Part shown: piece after piece, positions 46,001 to 58,396 of the stretch
Position numbering within the stretch: the first letter of the stretch is position 1
How the letters are laid out: each line of letters starts with the position of its first letter
NCBI GenBank assembly: GCA_910574455.1
Contig: CAJSYZ010000002.1
Coordinates: forward strand, 3,559,671-3,623,670
Direction: 5' to 3'
Length of the DNA stretch: 64,000 nt
Source: Trichaptum fuscoviolaceum
Lineage: Eukaryota > Basidiomycota > Agaricomycetes > Hymenochaetales > Trichaptaceae
Notes under the pieces: model-generated
The model's input: the letters and a program-made list of their open reading frames with translations, nothing else
Database searches by the model: none
What the model was told of the DNA's origin: nothing
Position numbers and translations under genes: made by a program

Positions 46001-47656
46001 ATATGTGGTATAGGTTGTGCGTAGAGTTACCTTTCTACTTCTTCGCTCATTGATTGATCACATATTTACAGCTGGAGAGCCTGTCGCATTTAGCTCCCGG
46101 ATTCAGCTGTTAGTCTCGAAGTTCGGCCGCTCGAGCAAACCTAGTCCTCGTTATTTGGTTTTGGTCAGTCAACGTATATGTGAAAAAAAAGGCAATTGAC
46201 TGAGAACCCATAGACTGGCAAAGCCGTATACATTCTCATTACGACAGCCCAGGGGGGACAGGCTATCACCACTTTGGAGCGTAAAATTCCGTTGGTCACC
46301 ATAAAAAGCATTGCAATGTCGACTCTTCGGGATGATTGGGTGGTACGTTCCATGATCTTATTCTGTGCGGAAAAATATAGATATTTGTAGGCATTAAACT
46401 GTAACGCCTCTGAGGAGGGTGATCCGGTATTCAGCTGTGTTTTCAAAACGGAACTAGCGACCCACCTCATGAGATTGACACAAGCAAGCATCAGTTTACT
46501 GATTGCACCATCGTAAGTTCGATAGTCATTCTCAATGGACATGTTCTTACAATTGACCCAGTATCGACTACGCGAAAAAGAAGGAAAAACGTGCCCAGAT
46601 CAAATTCATTAAGGATGAGACGGTGCCGAGAGACGACACGTACAAGAGTCACACAGTTCACGTTCCATCAGGCGAGCCTCCGAATAGCTTGTCTCGGCCA
46701 CCTGCGAAGCGCAAGCCTGGCGTCGTGAGACCGATCACTCAAGGAAAACTCCTTCGGAGAGGAGGCCCAGATAAGCCAAAAGCAGCATCAAAACCCCGGC
46801 CAATACCACAAGCATTGCCTGGCAAGTCTGCAGCCCCGCCGCCTGCATTTTCTTCTGCGCCAGCAACTTCAAGTAAGCCTGCGGCGCCTAAACCGGTATC
46901 AACAGGTGCGGGTGCTTCTCGTGCGCCCCCAGCTCCTCCAAGAGCTCCAGCACCTCCGCCACCCCCACCGCCCGCTGAACCAGACGTTCCATTGTATAAG
47001 GCGAAGTATGCGTTTCAAGGCCAGGAAGGCGAGATGTCAATGAAAAAGGATGATCTACTTGAACTAGTTGAGAAAGACGACAACGGTTGGTGGCTGGTCA
47101 AGAAAGACGGTACTGAAGGCTGGGCACCTAGCAATTATCTGGAACTCGTACCACCGAAGCCAAAGGCAGCGCCTGCTCCTCCCCCTCCCCCTCCCGCCAA
47201 CCGACGTCCTCCTCCCCCTCCGGGCGGTCAAACGACAAGGCCTGCTTCCGCCTTCCCTAGCATGGGAACATCGAACGGCTCGGCTGCTTCTTGGAAGAGA
47301 TCGTCAACTTTACAAGACTCCAGCGATTCTAGTCCGGCGAGCTCGCGGCCTGGTAGCTCATTGGCAAATAAACCTCCTGCACCTGCAGTGGGTACGAAGC
47401 CGAAACCAGTCGTCGCAGCTAAGCCAGGTGGACTAAAGGTACATGGGAAGCCGCCTGTTCCCTCTGCACCGAGGCCAACATCGGTTGCCCAGGCTCCTCG
47501 ACCCGGCGGAGGTGTCAAACCATCTGGTGGAGCTCCTGGACAGCTAGATCTAGCTGCTGTTGTAAGCTTCGATATTTGTTATGTTGACATTGTAGGTACT
47601 CATACAATTTTTTTTAGCTTGCTAAGAGAGCGCAACGCATCAGTGAAGATAATTGA
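43044..47656 (+). CDS. myo1: Class I myosin with TH1 and SH3 tail
   Basis: An actin-based motor of endocytic patches (yeast Myo3/5, Aspergillus MyoA). The first coding exon is just ATG (43044-43046); a 56-base intron (43047-43102) precedes [16 protein letters not shown]. The motor has the P-loop [15 protein letters not shown], switch I NNNSSRHGKYLEI (spliced), switch [17 protein letters not shown], and [15 protein letters not shown]. The TEDS site is Ser in [12 protein letters not shown], the form phosphorylated by PAK kinases. Two IQ motifs follow ([15 protein letters not shown] and [11 protein letters not shown]), then the membrane-binding TH1 domain ([13 protein letters not shown] to [10 protein letters not shown]), Pro-rich segments, an SH3 domain ([20 protein letters not shown] ... 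[10 protein letters not shown]) and more Pro-rich sequence. It ends [11 protein letters not shown] at 47656, without a clear acidic-Trp terminus. Over ten exons. Confidence 0.95.
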
Positions 47657-47985
47657 GCCCCAGGAATATCTGCAATTTCTTTTACAACCGTAGTCGCACA
47701 AGTTCTGATTAATGTGTTCAATATATGAAGCCATCAGGCATGGTATAGATTGGTGAATAACAGAGAATATTGTACAATAAGTGTCATGATAAACGTAAGG
47801 TCATTCCATGGATAGCGAAGAGAAAAACAAATTGCAAAAGCAAAATCTTGATGGATATGCAGTAGTCCAGTAGTATGCGGTCTAGGTGCGGAAAGTGAGC
47901 AAATGATAAACAGAGATAGTGCAATGGAACAGAAATTATATACTATGCATTAACAATTCTTCATGTAGAGGTCAGATAAAAAGGG
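47657..47985. other. Convergent 3' spacer
   Basis: 329 AT-rich bases between the myosin stop and the stop of the minus-strand coiled-coil gene. Probably the two 3' UTRs. Confidence 0.5.
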
Positions 47986-49971
47986 TTACTGTGAAGAAGA
48001 ATGAGGTTGATCGGGATCTCCCACTATATCCTCGACCTCCTCTGACCTTAAACTATCTTCGTTGCGGATGCGGGAGACTCGTCGAGAACCGGGAAAGTTT
48101 GCAGCAGCCTCATCACCTGAGTCAGCGGTGATGAAACTATCATCGAAGCTCTCGTCCGCTGCGGTGTCCGCTTGACCCTCACCAGGCCCGTATCGCCACG
48201 TCCGGGCCTCGATCTCGTGTAACACCTTCGTACCCCCTTTTGCCGGAGCGAAGTCTTCGACTTTCGTCTCCAAAGCTCGTTTGCCGCTCTCCAAGAGTGT
48301 GTCTATCAAGCCCCGCACGCGCATGTAGATTTCATCTTCCTTGCTGATCTTGGTGATTTCGACGGACGTATCAACTTCTTCACCTTCCTCCTCTTCTTCC
48401 TCATCGTCCACATCGTCATCATGAAATCCTACTTCTTCTGGGCCGCTCGATAATCGTAACTCCCGATAGGTACGAGGTGGAAGGATTAGACGGGACTCGC
48501 GCAGTTTACGGCGCAGTTCACGGATTTCCTTCGCTTGTTTATGTTTAGTCGCTTCCAGCTGCGCGTTTATAGCCATCAATGATTTGTTTGTTATTTCTAA
48601 ATCAGCGATCTACCAATACTGTTGTGTTAAAATTTTAGCCATTGATATAGACTACAATATAACACACCTTTCTGTTAGATTTGGCCTCTGCGCGTATCTT
48701 CTTTTCCTCATCGTCTTCATTCGAAACTTTGTAAAGCCCGTTTTCCTCTCTTACACCTCCCAGATCGTGTATAATAAATGAGTTTGATCGAGGTTTGCTT
48801 AAGCCATTATTGCTAAGCAAGATATTATGATCGAGGCTCTGGCCATTCACTTCTGCATTGAATGTAGGTGCTGTGCTATGACTTGCCATCGAAAGAGAAG
48901 AGCGGGAGGCGGAAGAATGCGATGAGAAGGATAGTGTTGAACTGGGAGGTGAGAGTGGAGGTAAGGGGATGAGAGCAGGGTCAACATGAACAGTTGGCTG
49001 GTCGGATTGCTGGGGTGCAATGAATGCACTGGACGAGCGTCGAGAGGATGGTGGAGAACGAACTGTAGCAAAACGATGCACATTTGCGGCAGGAGATGCT
49101 GTAGTTATGGGATTAAAGAGAGGTTCCTTATTTGAAAGGGAAGACACAGAAGGTGTTCGTCCCATCCTCTGAGTGCTCAAGGTGCTATTAAGAGGTGGAC
49201 TTGCAGCTGATGATGGCAACCAAGTAGATGAGGAGGAGGAGGAAGGAGGAGTGGCCGGTGCTTTGGCCTTCGCAACGCCTGACACTTTGGCCTTTATTCG
49301 TGTGGAGGACACGGTTGACTGCAGATCTGATTCTTGGCTTGAAATGACAGACGATGGCGGGGAAAAGAGATTGCTGCGAACAGAGGAGACGCCAGAAACC
49401 TGCGACATAGATGATATACTGGCATGTCTGACTCTCGGAGGCGGTGTCTTCACTAACGCGCTGTCCGACGCAGCTGCAGACATAGACGTCTGGGAAAGCT
49501 GAGAAGACGATGACGCCGCACTTCCCATCCGCGGAGAATTTGGAACCGAAGCTACATTTGTTCTTGATCTCATTCTTGACACTGACAGCAGCTGCGGCGA
49601 GGATCTTCCATGCTTGAGCTCAAGCTGTTTGGTCGGCGACGTTGCGCGTGGTGTCGACGTCCCAGACCCATAACCAGGAGCAAGACCTCCAGCTGGCTTC
49701 CGCGCGCCCCCTACTGCGGCACTGCTGCTAATCTTTGCGCGCGGACGTGCAATGGGTGTCGCGGGTGTTGACTGAATCTTTGGAGTGGACTTTGTCGGTG
49801 AAGCTGGTCTTATTATCTTCGTTGGCGAAGCTGGACGCGATGGGGTTTCACGCTTATAGTCAAGCCTGGCGGATGCGGTCACAGTTATCTGGCACGCCCA
49901 TCAACTATTCACGACTAACTTGAACAGCTATGAGGCATTCGTACCTTTCTTTTCACTTGCACGTCCGCCAT
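47986..49971 (-). CDS. Ser/Pro-rich protein with C-terminal coiled coil, function unknown
   Basis: No family recognised. Start at 49971: MADVQVKRK, joined by an intron whose acceptor gives ITVTASARLDYKRETPSRPA (the nearer acceptor would hit a stop). About 410 residues of low-complexity Ser/Pro/Ala sequence follow, with repeated SPTK motifs (RPASPTKIIRPASPTKSTPK and later ATSPTKQLELK) that fit CDK-type phosphorylation sites. Near residue 415 a coiled coil begins, KKIRAEAKSNRK, spliced to IADLEITNKSLMAINAQLEA and on to QAKEIRELRRKLRESRL. Then an acidic run (DDDVDDEEEEEEGEEVD), a helical segment DEIYMRVRGLIDTLLESGKR, and a C-terminus ending DPDQPHSSSQ at 47986. Three exons, about 610 residues. 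The architecture suggests a cytoskeletal or cell-cycle scaffold (inference). Confidence 0.8.
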
Positions 49972-50672
49972 CGTGAAGACGAGACGAGGACGAGGAAAGG
50001 CGCGTCGACAACGACAGCGACTGTCGACGACTTGGCCACAGCTTGGCCTTCCGCGACATTCAGAACGCAAGTCGGCTAAGTCCGGTGCTTTCGGCAAGTT
50101 TAAGTCCAGAATAAGTTAAGTTAGGTTGCACATCAAAATAACCCTAGTAAACTCTAATGAATATGCTTCCGTTGGATAATCCGGATTAGCTCAGCCAAGA
50201 AATCCCAAGAAAGGGTCGCGACAAAGTTTTAGGATTTCCAAATATACTATGAGGAAAGGCCCTGGTGCAGATCCATGCTAGCTGTCGCACAATTTGAAAA
50301 AGCATGTTTAAAACCTCTTCTGCAGTTGACGTCGTGCAACAGTGCAAGCAGCAAGTGACGACGAGCACGGCGGCCATGACAGCGAAGGACTGAGAATGGA
50401 TGTCGAAGGCACGCGCTTAGGTGGCTATATGCGTGTTTCATGGCGGCGATCCAGAAGCCGTGGAGACGGAGCCGGATGATTTTTGAATGTGGATTACGAG
50501 CAGCGGTGATTAGTAGGATCCATATGGGTCCAGTGCAGTCCGTTCGCCTCCGTTGTCTGCCACCCGGCCTTCACTGTCTTCGTCACTCTTTTCATCCTAT
50601 ACGACCACCGCCATCCTTCAATCCACCCCTTCCTGTCCTTTCTTTCTTTCTCTCCGCTGTTCGTTGCACATC
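49972..50672. promoter_or_regulatory. Divergent promoter region, coiled-coil gene / chitin deacetylase
   Basis: 701 bases between divergent starts. The stretch just before 50673 is pyrimidine-rich (tcctttctttctttctctcc), as often seen near fungal transcription starts. A 'tagctcag' at about 50187 recalls a tRNA D-arm but no tRNA can be folded around it. Confidence 0.5.
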
Positions 50673-52820
50673 ATGCACTGCAGCGCTCTCTTACTTCTGG
50701 CTTTAGGCCCTCTGCTAGTGCTTGCGCAGGATGGAAGTATCACTGGGCCTACGACGAGCCAAGACGCCGCTGGCTATTCGTGCGACGCTTCCAAGTGCAA
50801 GCTCCCCAATTGCGCATGTGCCACAACATCCCCTCCTGGAGGCTTGGACCCGGTATGTAGCGAATAGTAATGTGATTGCACATTGATACTTACAGCCTGT
50901 GTCTACAGAAAGAGGTCCCTCAATTCATCGTCTTCACTGCCGACGACGCCGTCCAGTCATACACCCTTGACGCGGTGAACCAGTTCCTCGCCCAGCGCAA
51001 GAACCCCAATGGCTGCCAACCCAAGATGACCTACTTCACCTCCCTCAACTACACTAACTACACCCTCGTAACCGACTGGTTTGTTGCTGGAAACGAGATT
51101 GCCGACCATACGTATGTTTCATTTTGCTACCTTTTAGTTAAGCATTAGGACTGATTTCATCTCTCTCAAACAGAATGACGCATGTTGGGACCCCTCCAGA
51201 GGACGAAATTAATGGGAACCTCATTGCATTGAACGCTCTTGCTGGTATCCCCCTCAGCTCAATCATCGGCTTCCGAGCTCCCTACTTGGACTTCTCGGGC
51301 GATACTTTGAAGTTCTTGGGCAAAGCTGGCTTCACTTATGATTCTAGTGCTGCCGCATCCATCCCTGTCAACGAGAGTTACACTGATGCTTACTGGCCAT
51401 ACACTCTTGACAATGGTCTCGCAAACAATTGCTTGACATCTGAAGGTGTCTGTAAGGGCCAGCCTGTCGTTCCCGGTCTATGGGAGATACCAATGTACGC
51501 CTTCTTCGACGAGCTTGGTGATGCTGGTGTTCATTTGATGGACCCTTGGCTGTGAGTTTGCTTGCTCAAAGTATATTCCGCACGTCTCATAAGCTACTCA
51601 TAGGGATAACCCCAATGGTGGAAGCAAGCCTGATGACGGTACGTCTATTATTTATGCTATAAGACCATTTATTGAATGGTTATAAAGCTGCGACGCTCGC
51701 ATATATGAAGTCCACATTCACCAATCACTGTAAGTACAAGCTATTTTAGACCACCGCAAATCTTGGAGAATAGGAGTTAATGCGTACATTAATGAAGATA
51801 ACGGCAACCGTCAACCGATTGGGCTTTACACTCACCCGATCCATGTTGCTGTGCGTCTAAGTCGCTTCCCACTATACACTATTATTTATCCAATTTGGCA
51901 GAAAACCTACCCCGGAGTACAAGTCTCGCAGTCCACAATCGATATGATTAACGCTTTCCTAGACTGGGCTCAAGAGCAACAGAATGGTAAACAAACCTTC
52001 TCACGACTTGACTCTACATACTCATACATCTATGGTCAGTTTGGATCGTCTCTAACGAGCAGCTTTTGGCATGGGTTCGCAACCCAGTCCCGGTGTCCCA
52101 GCTTAACGACTTCGCTGGTCTGAAGTGTAGCACCCCGGCCGTTGATTCGACGCTGCAGATCTGCAATGGCATGCCACAAAATGAGAAGGGCGTGCTAGAG
52201 CTTTGTCCCTTCCCCGACTTCCCCTTCTACACCTGCGTAAGTCACGTTCATCACTCCCTAATAGCTAGCATTAGCGCTGATCGACAACGCATCATTCTCG
52301 GTATTTCTGTAGTATGGCTGCCCTGTGACGACTCCATCGCCGGATGACCCGAACCCGGCGCAGGCAACGTCGAGTGCTCAGGCTCGTTTCCGCCGTAAGG
52401 ATTTATGAAGCAATATTATCTTTGCACTTCTCACAACTTCCAACTGATTTAGTGCCCGCAAACTGCTCAACACCGTTCTGGGACCCCATCGGCAACAAGT
52501 GTATCTGCAACTCCACGACATGTTCCTTCAGTGATGACTCACGGCCTATTGGGGTATGTCGCCACCTTCTATTTTCCATCATTTGCTCCTGCGTATATGC
52601 GCTAACTTCTTCCTCCTCTACCCTGCAGCCTAACGGCGCAAACCTGACCGGCGGGGGAACTGGTGGCGCTTTTGCCAGCGACACCTCTTCCACCCCGAGT
52701 TTCGTCTCATTCAACGGCGTGCTCCCATTGCTCCCCGTAGGTGTGCTGCCTGCCCTGGCCGTCGGTCTCTCTGGTGCTCTCCTTGGCGCGGCGGGCGTGT
52801 ATGGCCGGCTCTCGCTTTAA
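50673..52820 (+). CDS. CE4 chitin/polysaccharide deacetylase, probably GPI-anchored
   Basis: Removes acetyl groups from chitin at the cell wall to give chitosan. Signal peptide at 50673: MHCSALLLLALGPLLVLAQD. A short Cys-rich segment (YSCDASKCKLPNCACATT) precedes the NodB domain. MT1 is FIVFTADDAVQ, with both Asp residues but Ala where TFDD has Phe. MT2 is EIADHTMTH with both metal-binding His. MT3 is GFRAPYLDFSG. GLYTHPIHV supplies the late His. A second Cys-rich part (ARFRLPANCSTPFWDPIGNK, CICNSTTCSF) follows, then a Gly/Ser/Thr linker (GANLTGGGTGGAF) and a hydrophobic C-terminus GVLPALAVGLSGALLGAAGV ending at 52820, the usual shape of a GPI-anchor signal. About nine exons. Substrate could also be another GlcNAc polymer. 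Confidence 0.9.
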
Positions 52821-53774
52821 TGACCGACCAGGTATCTGCTCGCTGGCAACAGCTTTCCTTTTGCTCTGCTTTATTTCATCATGACCGGACCCAGCTTCTG
52901 CAATCATCCGCATATCACGACACGTCAATCACGGACTCGCTATCCTCTCCTCCTCCTACCCTTCCATACTCTAATTTCATCTTACTCAAGCCGTACTCGA
53001 TAGGCGACTTTATAGTATATTTTTTGCGTGCTTGGGCGCTTGGACATTTTTGGGCGTTGACAATCCAAGACATTGTCGACGACGACGGAACAGTTTCTTT
53101 TATCTTAAACAGCTGCATATTCATCTCATTACCGCATCATCGTATTTGTTATCCTAGCATATAACCAATCCACTCGTTTTGAAACTATTGTCCATTAGAT
53201 TCTATGATTGCTTCTGAGCTATCTGAAGGTCAGTGGAGTCGCTTTGTTCGTGCTCATCCCGGACGAATGCGACAAATATACTTGTGATGTGAATATAGTA
53301 TTCGGGGTAGCGGAGTAGTGGATGTAAGTGTATAAGAAAGTACATCAAGGCAATCTGAATTCAAGAACATTGGAGAACGATGGAGGGCTGCAAGCCGCAT
53401 CGTCGCAAATCTCCGAAACGAGGGACGGTTTGTGAGGCACGTCTGAACATCGAGCATCCAGTCCGAGAAGGGATTCAGGCAATCAGAATTCGATTTGCAA
53501 ACTGAAGGAATGGGCCAAATGTACTCCGGGTATTGCTTCTTGCATGCATACGCTCGGAAATGGGGGAAGCCCGCGATATAGACCATGTCGTGATATGTAT
53601 ATATGGTAAATAAAAGCCACTCTTACCTGGTGTCGATGTATCGGCTCGACATCTAGCGTAGTAAGTACATAAGTTATATCGTGCGGCGTCGGATAGATTG
53701 AACGTAAGACGGAAACGGGGCAGAGGTGGCCACGGCGGCGGATAGTAGTCCAGAGTCCAAATCGCAGCGTGTGG

Positions 53775-53816
53775 CCGTTCTCCGTTCTCCATTCTCCGTC
53801 TTCCGTTCTCCATTCC
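53775..53816. repeat. Heptamer minisatellite, six units
   Basis: Six 7-base units in exact register: ccgttct, ccgttct, ccattct, ccgtctt, ccgttct, ccattcc. Purine/pyrimidine strand asymmetry is complete apart from single g or a positions. It lies outside any supported gene. Confidence 0.85.
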
Positions 53817-54886
53817 TAACAATGTTGGCCGGTTGCCTGGAGTGAATAGGGCGCTTCAAGATAGACGAGGGAATTGAGTAAAGAGGTTGAAAGAAGTGTT
53901 TCGGACGTGGTTGTCCGAAATTTGAGGATAGACAGGATAGCGGGGCCAAGAATGGCGGTAAGCGCAAGATGGGGGGACGAGAGCATCGTGTGTGTAAGAC
54001 AGATGGATACAAGTCGCTGATAGCCTCAGGAAGGTCACATAGTTTGATCCAATAGTCAGATGCGTGGCGCCACAGGGAAAAGGGAAGCTGGAGAGACTGA
54101 TAAACTGGATCGAGTACAAGCATCGCGCATAGAGTTATCTGTATTGTACCGACATTCGGTAAGAGGGTCTTATTACGTGAAGAAAGAAGCAGGAAGCGGG
54201 TGGGGGAGGTTAAGCTTTAGGTTCGCGGCTCTCGTGTTGCGTCAAGGGGTATGCTTGTTAAGTGCACACTTATGATGAAAAGTTTGAAGGCGACTAAGAT
54301 GATGCTGAGTGTCAGTGGGGTTATCGAGCTTCCAAGCGCTAACTGACACGACTTCGAGTGGTAGGTTGACGTTTCGAAGTGGTGGGCGGCGCGCGTGCGA
54401 AGTCCATTAGCGCATGCTGATAGCACCAGCAGTAGTTTCTGCTAATTCGAATTGAAGTGCGGGACTAAGCCGAAGTTACTCAGTTTCGTCATCATTACAG
54501 TCGCAGGAGACACGAATATAGATGAGAAATGAGAAGCCTGGCCTCTGGATCAGCCCACGTTCGTGTCTCGTTCTGAAGCAGTTGTAAAGCGATGACGACG
54601 GCGGTGAGAGCTTCTGGACTGCGAGCCACAGATGCGTTGACGGGGAAGCTGCATGATGGTGTGAGCCATTGCCAACAATCTTTTGCACGTTCGCCCAAAG
54701 CCGTGGTTTCAATCGTTATAGCATTTCAGATACGCAGCTCGCCGCAGATTCTGTTCAATTATTGAGTTATCTTCGAAGACAGACTGACGTACCGGTGACG
54801 ACGGTACCTGATAGCCCAGTTCTTCTGACCGACCACTGACGACGTTAATGTCCGCCGCGACGATTAGGCGCATGAGCTCGTGCCGG

Positions 54887-55210
54887 TCAACGATTCAGCC
54901 GAGCGATCATCCGTACCATGGGCATTGTGCCTGTTCGTAGAACTGGGAGATAACGAAGGGGCATTACGGGAGGGCGGGGACAAAGACGAAAAGGCGAGAC
55001 CTAGCAGACCGTGGAGCATCAGAGAACGATGATACTCACCTGTCGCCATATGCGCATGAATGAATCGTTTGTTTCTTCCCATTGTTTCTGCCAGGCATCG
55101 TTATGAGCGACAAAGCGCAACAGACGGGCTTTGTCAGAGGGGGCAACGTTAGACGCCGGCGTTCGCACACTTACTACTAGTAACGTAAGTCCAGGCACAG
55201 TACTCGGCAA
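54887..55210 (-). CDS. Weak candidate small gene, unknown
   Basis: A possible two-exon gene. Exon 1 (from 55210) includes a protein-like stretch, DKARLLRFVAHNDAWQKQWE followed by TNDSFMRIWRQ, ending at a good donor (gtgagt); a 39-base intron with a CTAG acceptor leads to a second exon that stops at 54887. About 95 residues, no recognised domain, no signal peptide. It may equally be chance. Confidence 0.15.
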
Positions 55211-58200
55211 CTCATCATCACGTCTTTGTTTTCCAGAAAAGGAATGTCGGCATCCTTACCGGTGACTTTGTCGTTTTATGTCAACAACTCGACGTCCCCC
55301 GTCGATCCTTTTCTTCATGTCCGCCGCCGCATCGTCACGGTCGTCATTCATATCTACCTCACGCACTATTATGCCATACATATTATCCGTTCATCCGTGT
55401 CATCTGCCTCCAACATGTGTTCTTCTTGCGCCGCGACCACGACCCAGAAACGACAAATCGAACTCAAACCAGCTAATTGTATTTCTGTTTTTCCAGTCAG
55501 AACATATTTAGAGCTACAAAACACCAAAGCACATGTGCTGCACTTTATCCGATCTCTCTTTCGTGATATGTGATATGTCTTCAGATTATACACGGCAAAG
55601 CAGATCGCGCGTTTATCGTCATATATGGGATTTGCCTTGCCTTAATTAGCCTCTTAGACTTACTTACTCACTCTCGGCCGCCCAAGGCTCCGAGATCGCA
55701 CGCGTCAGTTTCAGGTTCGAGCAATCGATTCAATTCACTCACCGGCGTGCCGATATCTCCTTCCCTCCCAGTGTTCCTTGGAGAACAGTTTTCGTTCCCC
55801 GCATCCCTCTCCCTCTTATTTGTTTCTTACATTACAAGAATTCAGTTGCCCCTGACATCCGACTCGTTATTCGTATTTCTCAAGGCCCAATAATCGCTCG
55901 ATGAAGCCTCGAATATGTCCCCGCGCGCGGGGAGTCCGATGTCGAAAGCTTTCGTGAAACTGCATGTATCATAACACATTCATGCCATACAGTCGTGACC
56001 GCAGATAGCATGGAATTTCCAGAGTCGAAAAACAAGCTTGAACCTAGATCCACGATGCCGAGGACCCGTGTATCATGTTCAGGACTGTTTCTCAGGAAAT
56101 GACAGGTAGCTCACTGAAAGTCAGGGTCCGTGCTGTTTCAAACTCGAGAAAATTCCAGTTTTGTCACCGGTCCATAGCTACGAGCTCGGGTCCCGGGGGG
56201 TCGATCTGAAGCAGGCATTCTGGTGCGGAAGCTGCGACGCACCGGTACCTCCGACGGATAGAGATCTTTCTCTATGTTGAGCTCAGATGCTATGGGTTTG
56301 ACAGAGAGCAGAGCGTTTAGGCAAAAGCAGGCGTCTTTGCTATCTGATTAGAAGGATACGGAGAAAGCTACCCGAGAGCCCGAGCGATGCGCTGATGGCA
56401 TATTTGCTTTCCCCTCAGTCGCCGCTAAACTTCGACGAAGTGAGGATGTGCTGGCTTGTAGGAGTCTTCTTCAGGATGATATAGCTTCCAGGTGGTAGCT
56501 TTCTACAGCCTTCTCTAATTCAAAGCGTTGCGTACAAAACGGCCATCGGGACCGCCAGCGATTCACGGGTGGTCGGGCCAATGCATATACGTATGTACCA
56601 ACTGTGAATGGAAATGACTAGCATATGATGGTATAGGTGGGGTAGCTAGCTAGCATACGGAGTATCGGACCTACTTCTTACTACTTGCGTACGAGCAACG
56701 CTCTCCAACCCCTCAAGAAGCCTCGGCTATACCCCAGTCTTCAGAGGTAGTGATCCTACCTGCACGGTCATGTATATAGATGCTATATGTGCTTCGACAA
56801 TTATCCGGGACAGGTCGGTGCGAATCGCGTTGACAACTGCAGTATTCTTGACAGACCCTACCCCACACAGACACGTAACGCGGCTTGAACGAATCTCCTT
56901 TCGGATGCGGGGAATTCGTATGTTGACGCAGACTTGAACAACATGTCAGCGTTTTAGGTTCGAGGATGACTACTGTATTGCTCACCCGGGAGAAGTTGAC
57001 AACCTTTCCGGATTCTCCCCCTTCCCTCCCCTCGAATTGCTCTCGCTCGAACGCTTCATAACGTTTGGCCAATCCATAGCTTCTATGATATCATGACAAC
57101 CATAATTCCCTTCGAGCAGCTTCGCGTTCGAATTGGCCATGCTCATGCCTGAGATTGCAGATAGAGGAGGGGTTCGCAAAACGTAAGGCGAGACCGAGGT
57201 GGTTGATCATCTTCTGCAGTCTTGCGAACCCGAAGTGGGCGCTAATTTGAACTTGGAAGTGTCCGGCCTCAGTCAGAAGCTTGAGCTTCGAGTTGACGTG
57301 AGCGCGATCACGGTGCACCGGTGCGATCATCCGACAAACTAGTGAGGTTCGCATCAGTTGCGGAAGCTCTGATGAGCACCGTACCCGGCGCGACCGAGTC
57401 CGCAGGAGATCACAGCCCTGTCAGCTATCGCAAATGTTCGTGTTCGTTGCGGACTCGAAGGTGATAGATCAACACACTATGCCGTAACCCTGCCCATATC
57501 GAAGATTTGCGTGCGAGCGACTCTCATGCAATTATTCGCCTGTGTGCCAAGAAGCAACAGTCGCTGCGACTGTAAAGCGCGCAATAGGAATGTAAAATGA
57601 TTATGAATCTGATAAGAGTTGACATTGACAGTAGCGGGCCCTGATTGTCGTTCAGAGACCGATAGGCATTGTCTTCCATGCGTGGCGTGCACGGTAAAGC
57701 GAGTTGATTTCCCCTCGGGAATTCCCTGGCGCCCTGGCTGGGACCCACAGAGCCCAGCATACACGTAAAGCCGCGGCGATTTGAAGAAGCAAGGCATGTC
57801 AAAGTGGAGCAACACGAATGGTGTCTGCCTCGAACTGCCGCGAACCGTTCTTCATCGACGTTCCTTGTGCCAAATCGAGTCGACCGCACTCTCAGAACAA
57901 AACAAGCGTGCGGTATCGCCGGTCACCCGTCCATTTCTCCACGCACGCCTGTTACCATTTTTTTGATGGGGGAATTGCAGGAAAAGGCAAGCCAGATAGT
58001 TGTGAGTCAGTCGATCGATTCGCCATCGCCATTTTCCCCCAATGGTGTGTTGCGGCCGACCATCTTGACGGTTGCGCAAGACAAGTAGGTTGACTAGTCA
58101 GCCTACTCCTACCTGCGCCCGTCGCCGAGTGCACGTTGATTCGTAGATACCTGTGATAAGTGTCGTCACAAAGCAGCGCTGCATACCGAGTCTGTTCCGA

Positions 58201-58396
58201 ACAATGAATCGCGCACATCGATTCGACAACACAACGAGAAGAGCAGAGCGCTAGTGCGGGATGTAGAGAGTAAGAGAAGATAGCGAACTGAATGCAGAAT
58301 GCCTACGTGTGCAAGGGGCACGCTGAACCGAGTGGCCGCGCTCATTGTTGTCCAGCTGGTCGCTTTAACATGAACCCGACGGTTGAGATGATGTAT

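Noticed and set aside
50170..50250. Possible tRNA (tagctcag motif)
   Set aside because: No acceptor stem, anticodon loop or T-loop can be placed around the motif.
24230..52820. A biosynthetic gene cluster made of the protease, ABC transporter, ALDH, RNase and carrier
   Set aside because: There is no backbone enzyme (polyketide synthase, NRPS, terpene cyclase), no pathway regulator, and the neighbours include housekeeping genes such as myosin-I and its chaperone.
53674..54123. 149-residue minus-strand frame across the heptamer minisatellite
   Set aside because: Part of the protein is just the translated repeat (NGERKTENGERRT), the rest is unlike any family, and no promoter or splice context supports it.
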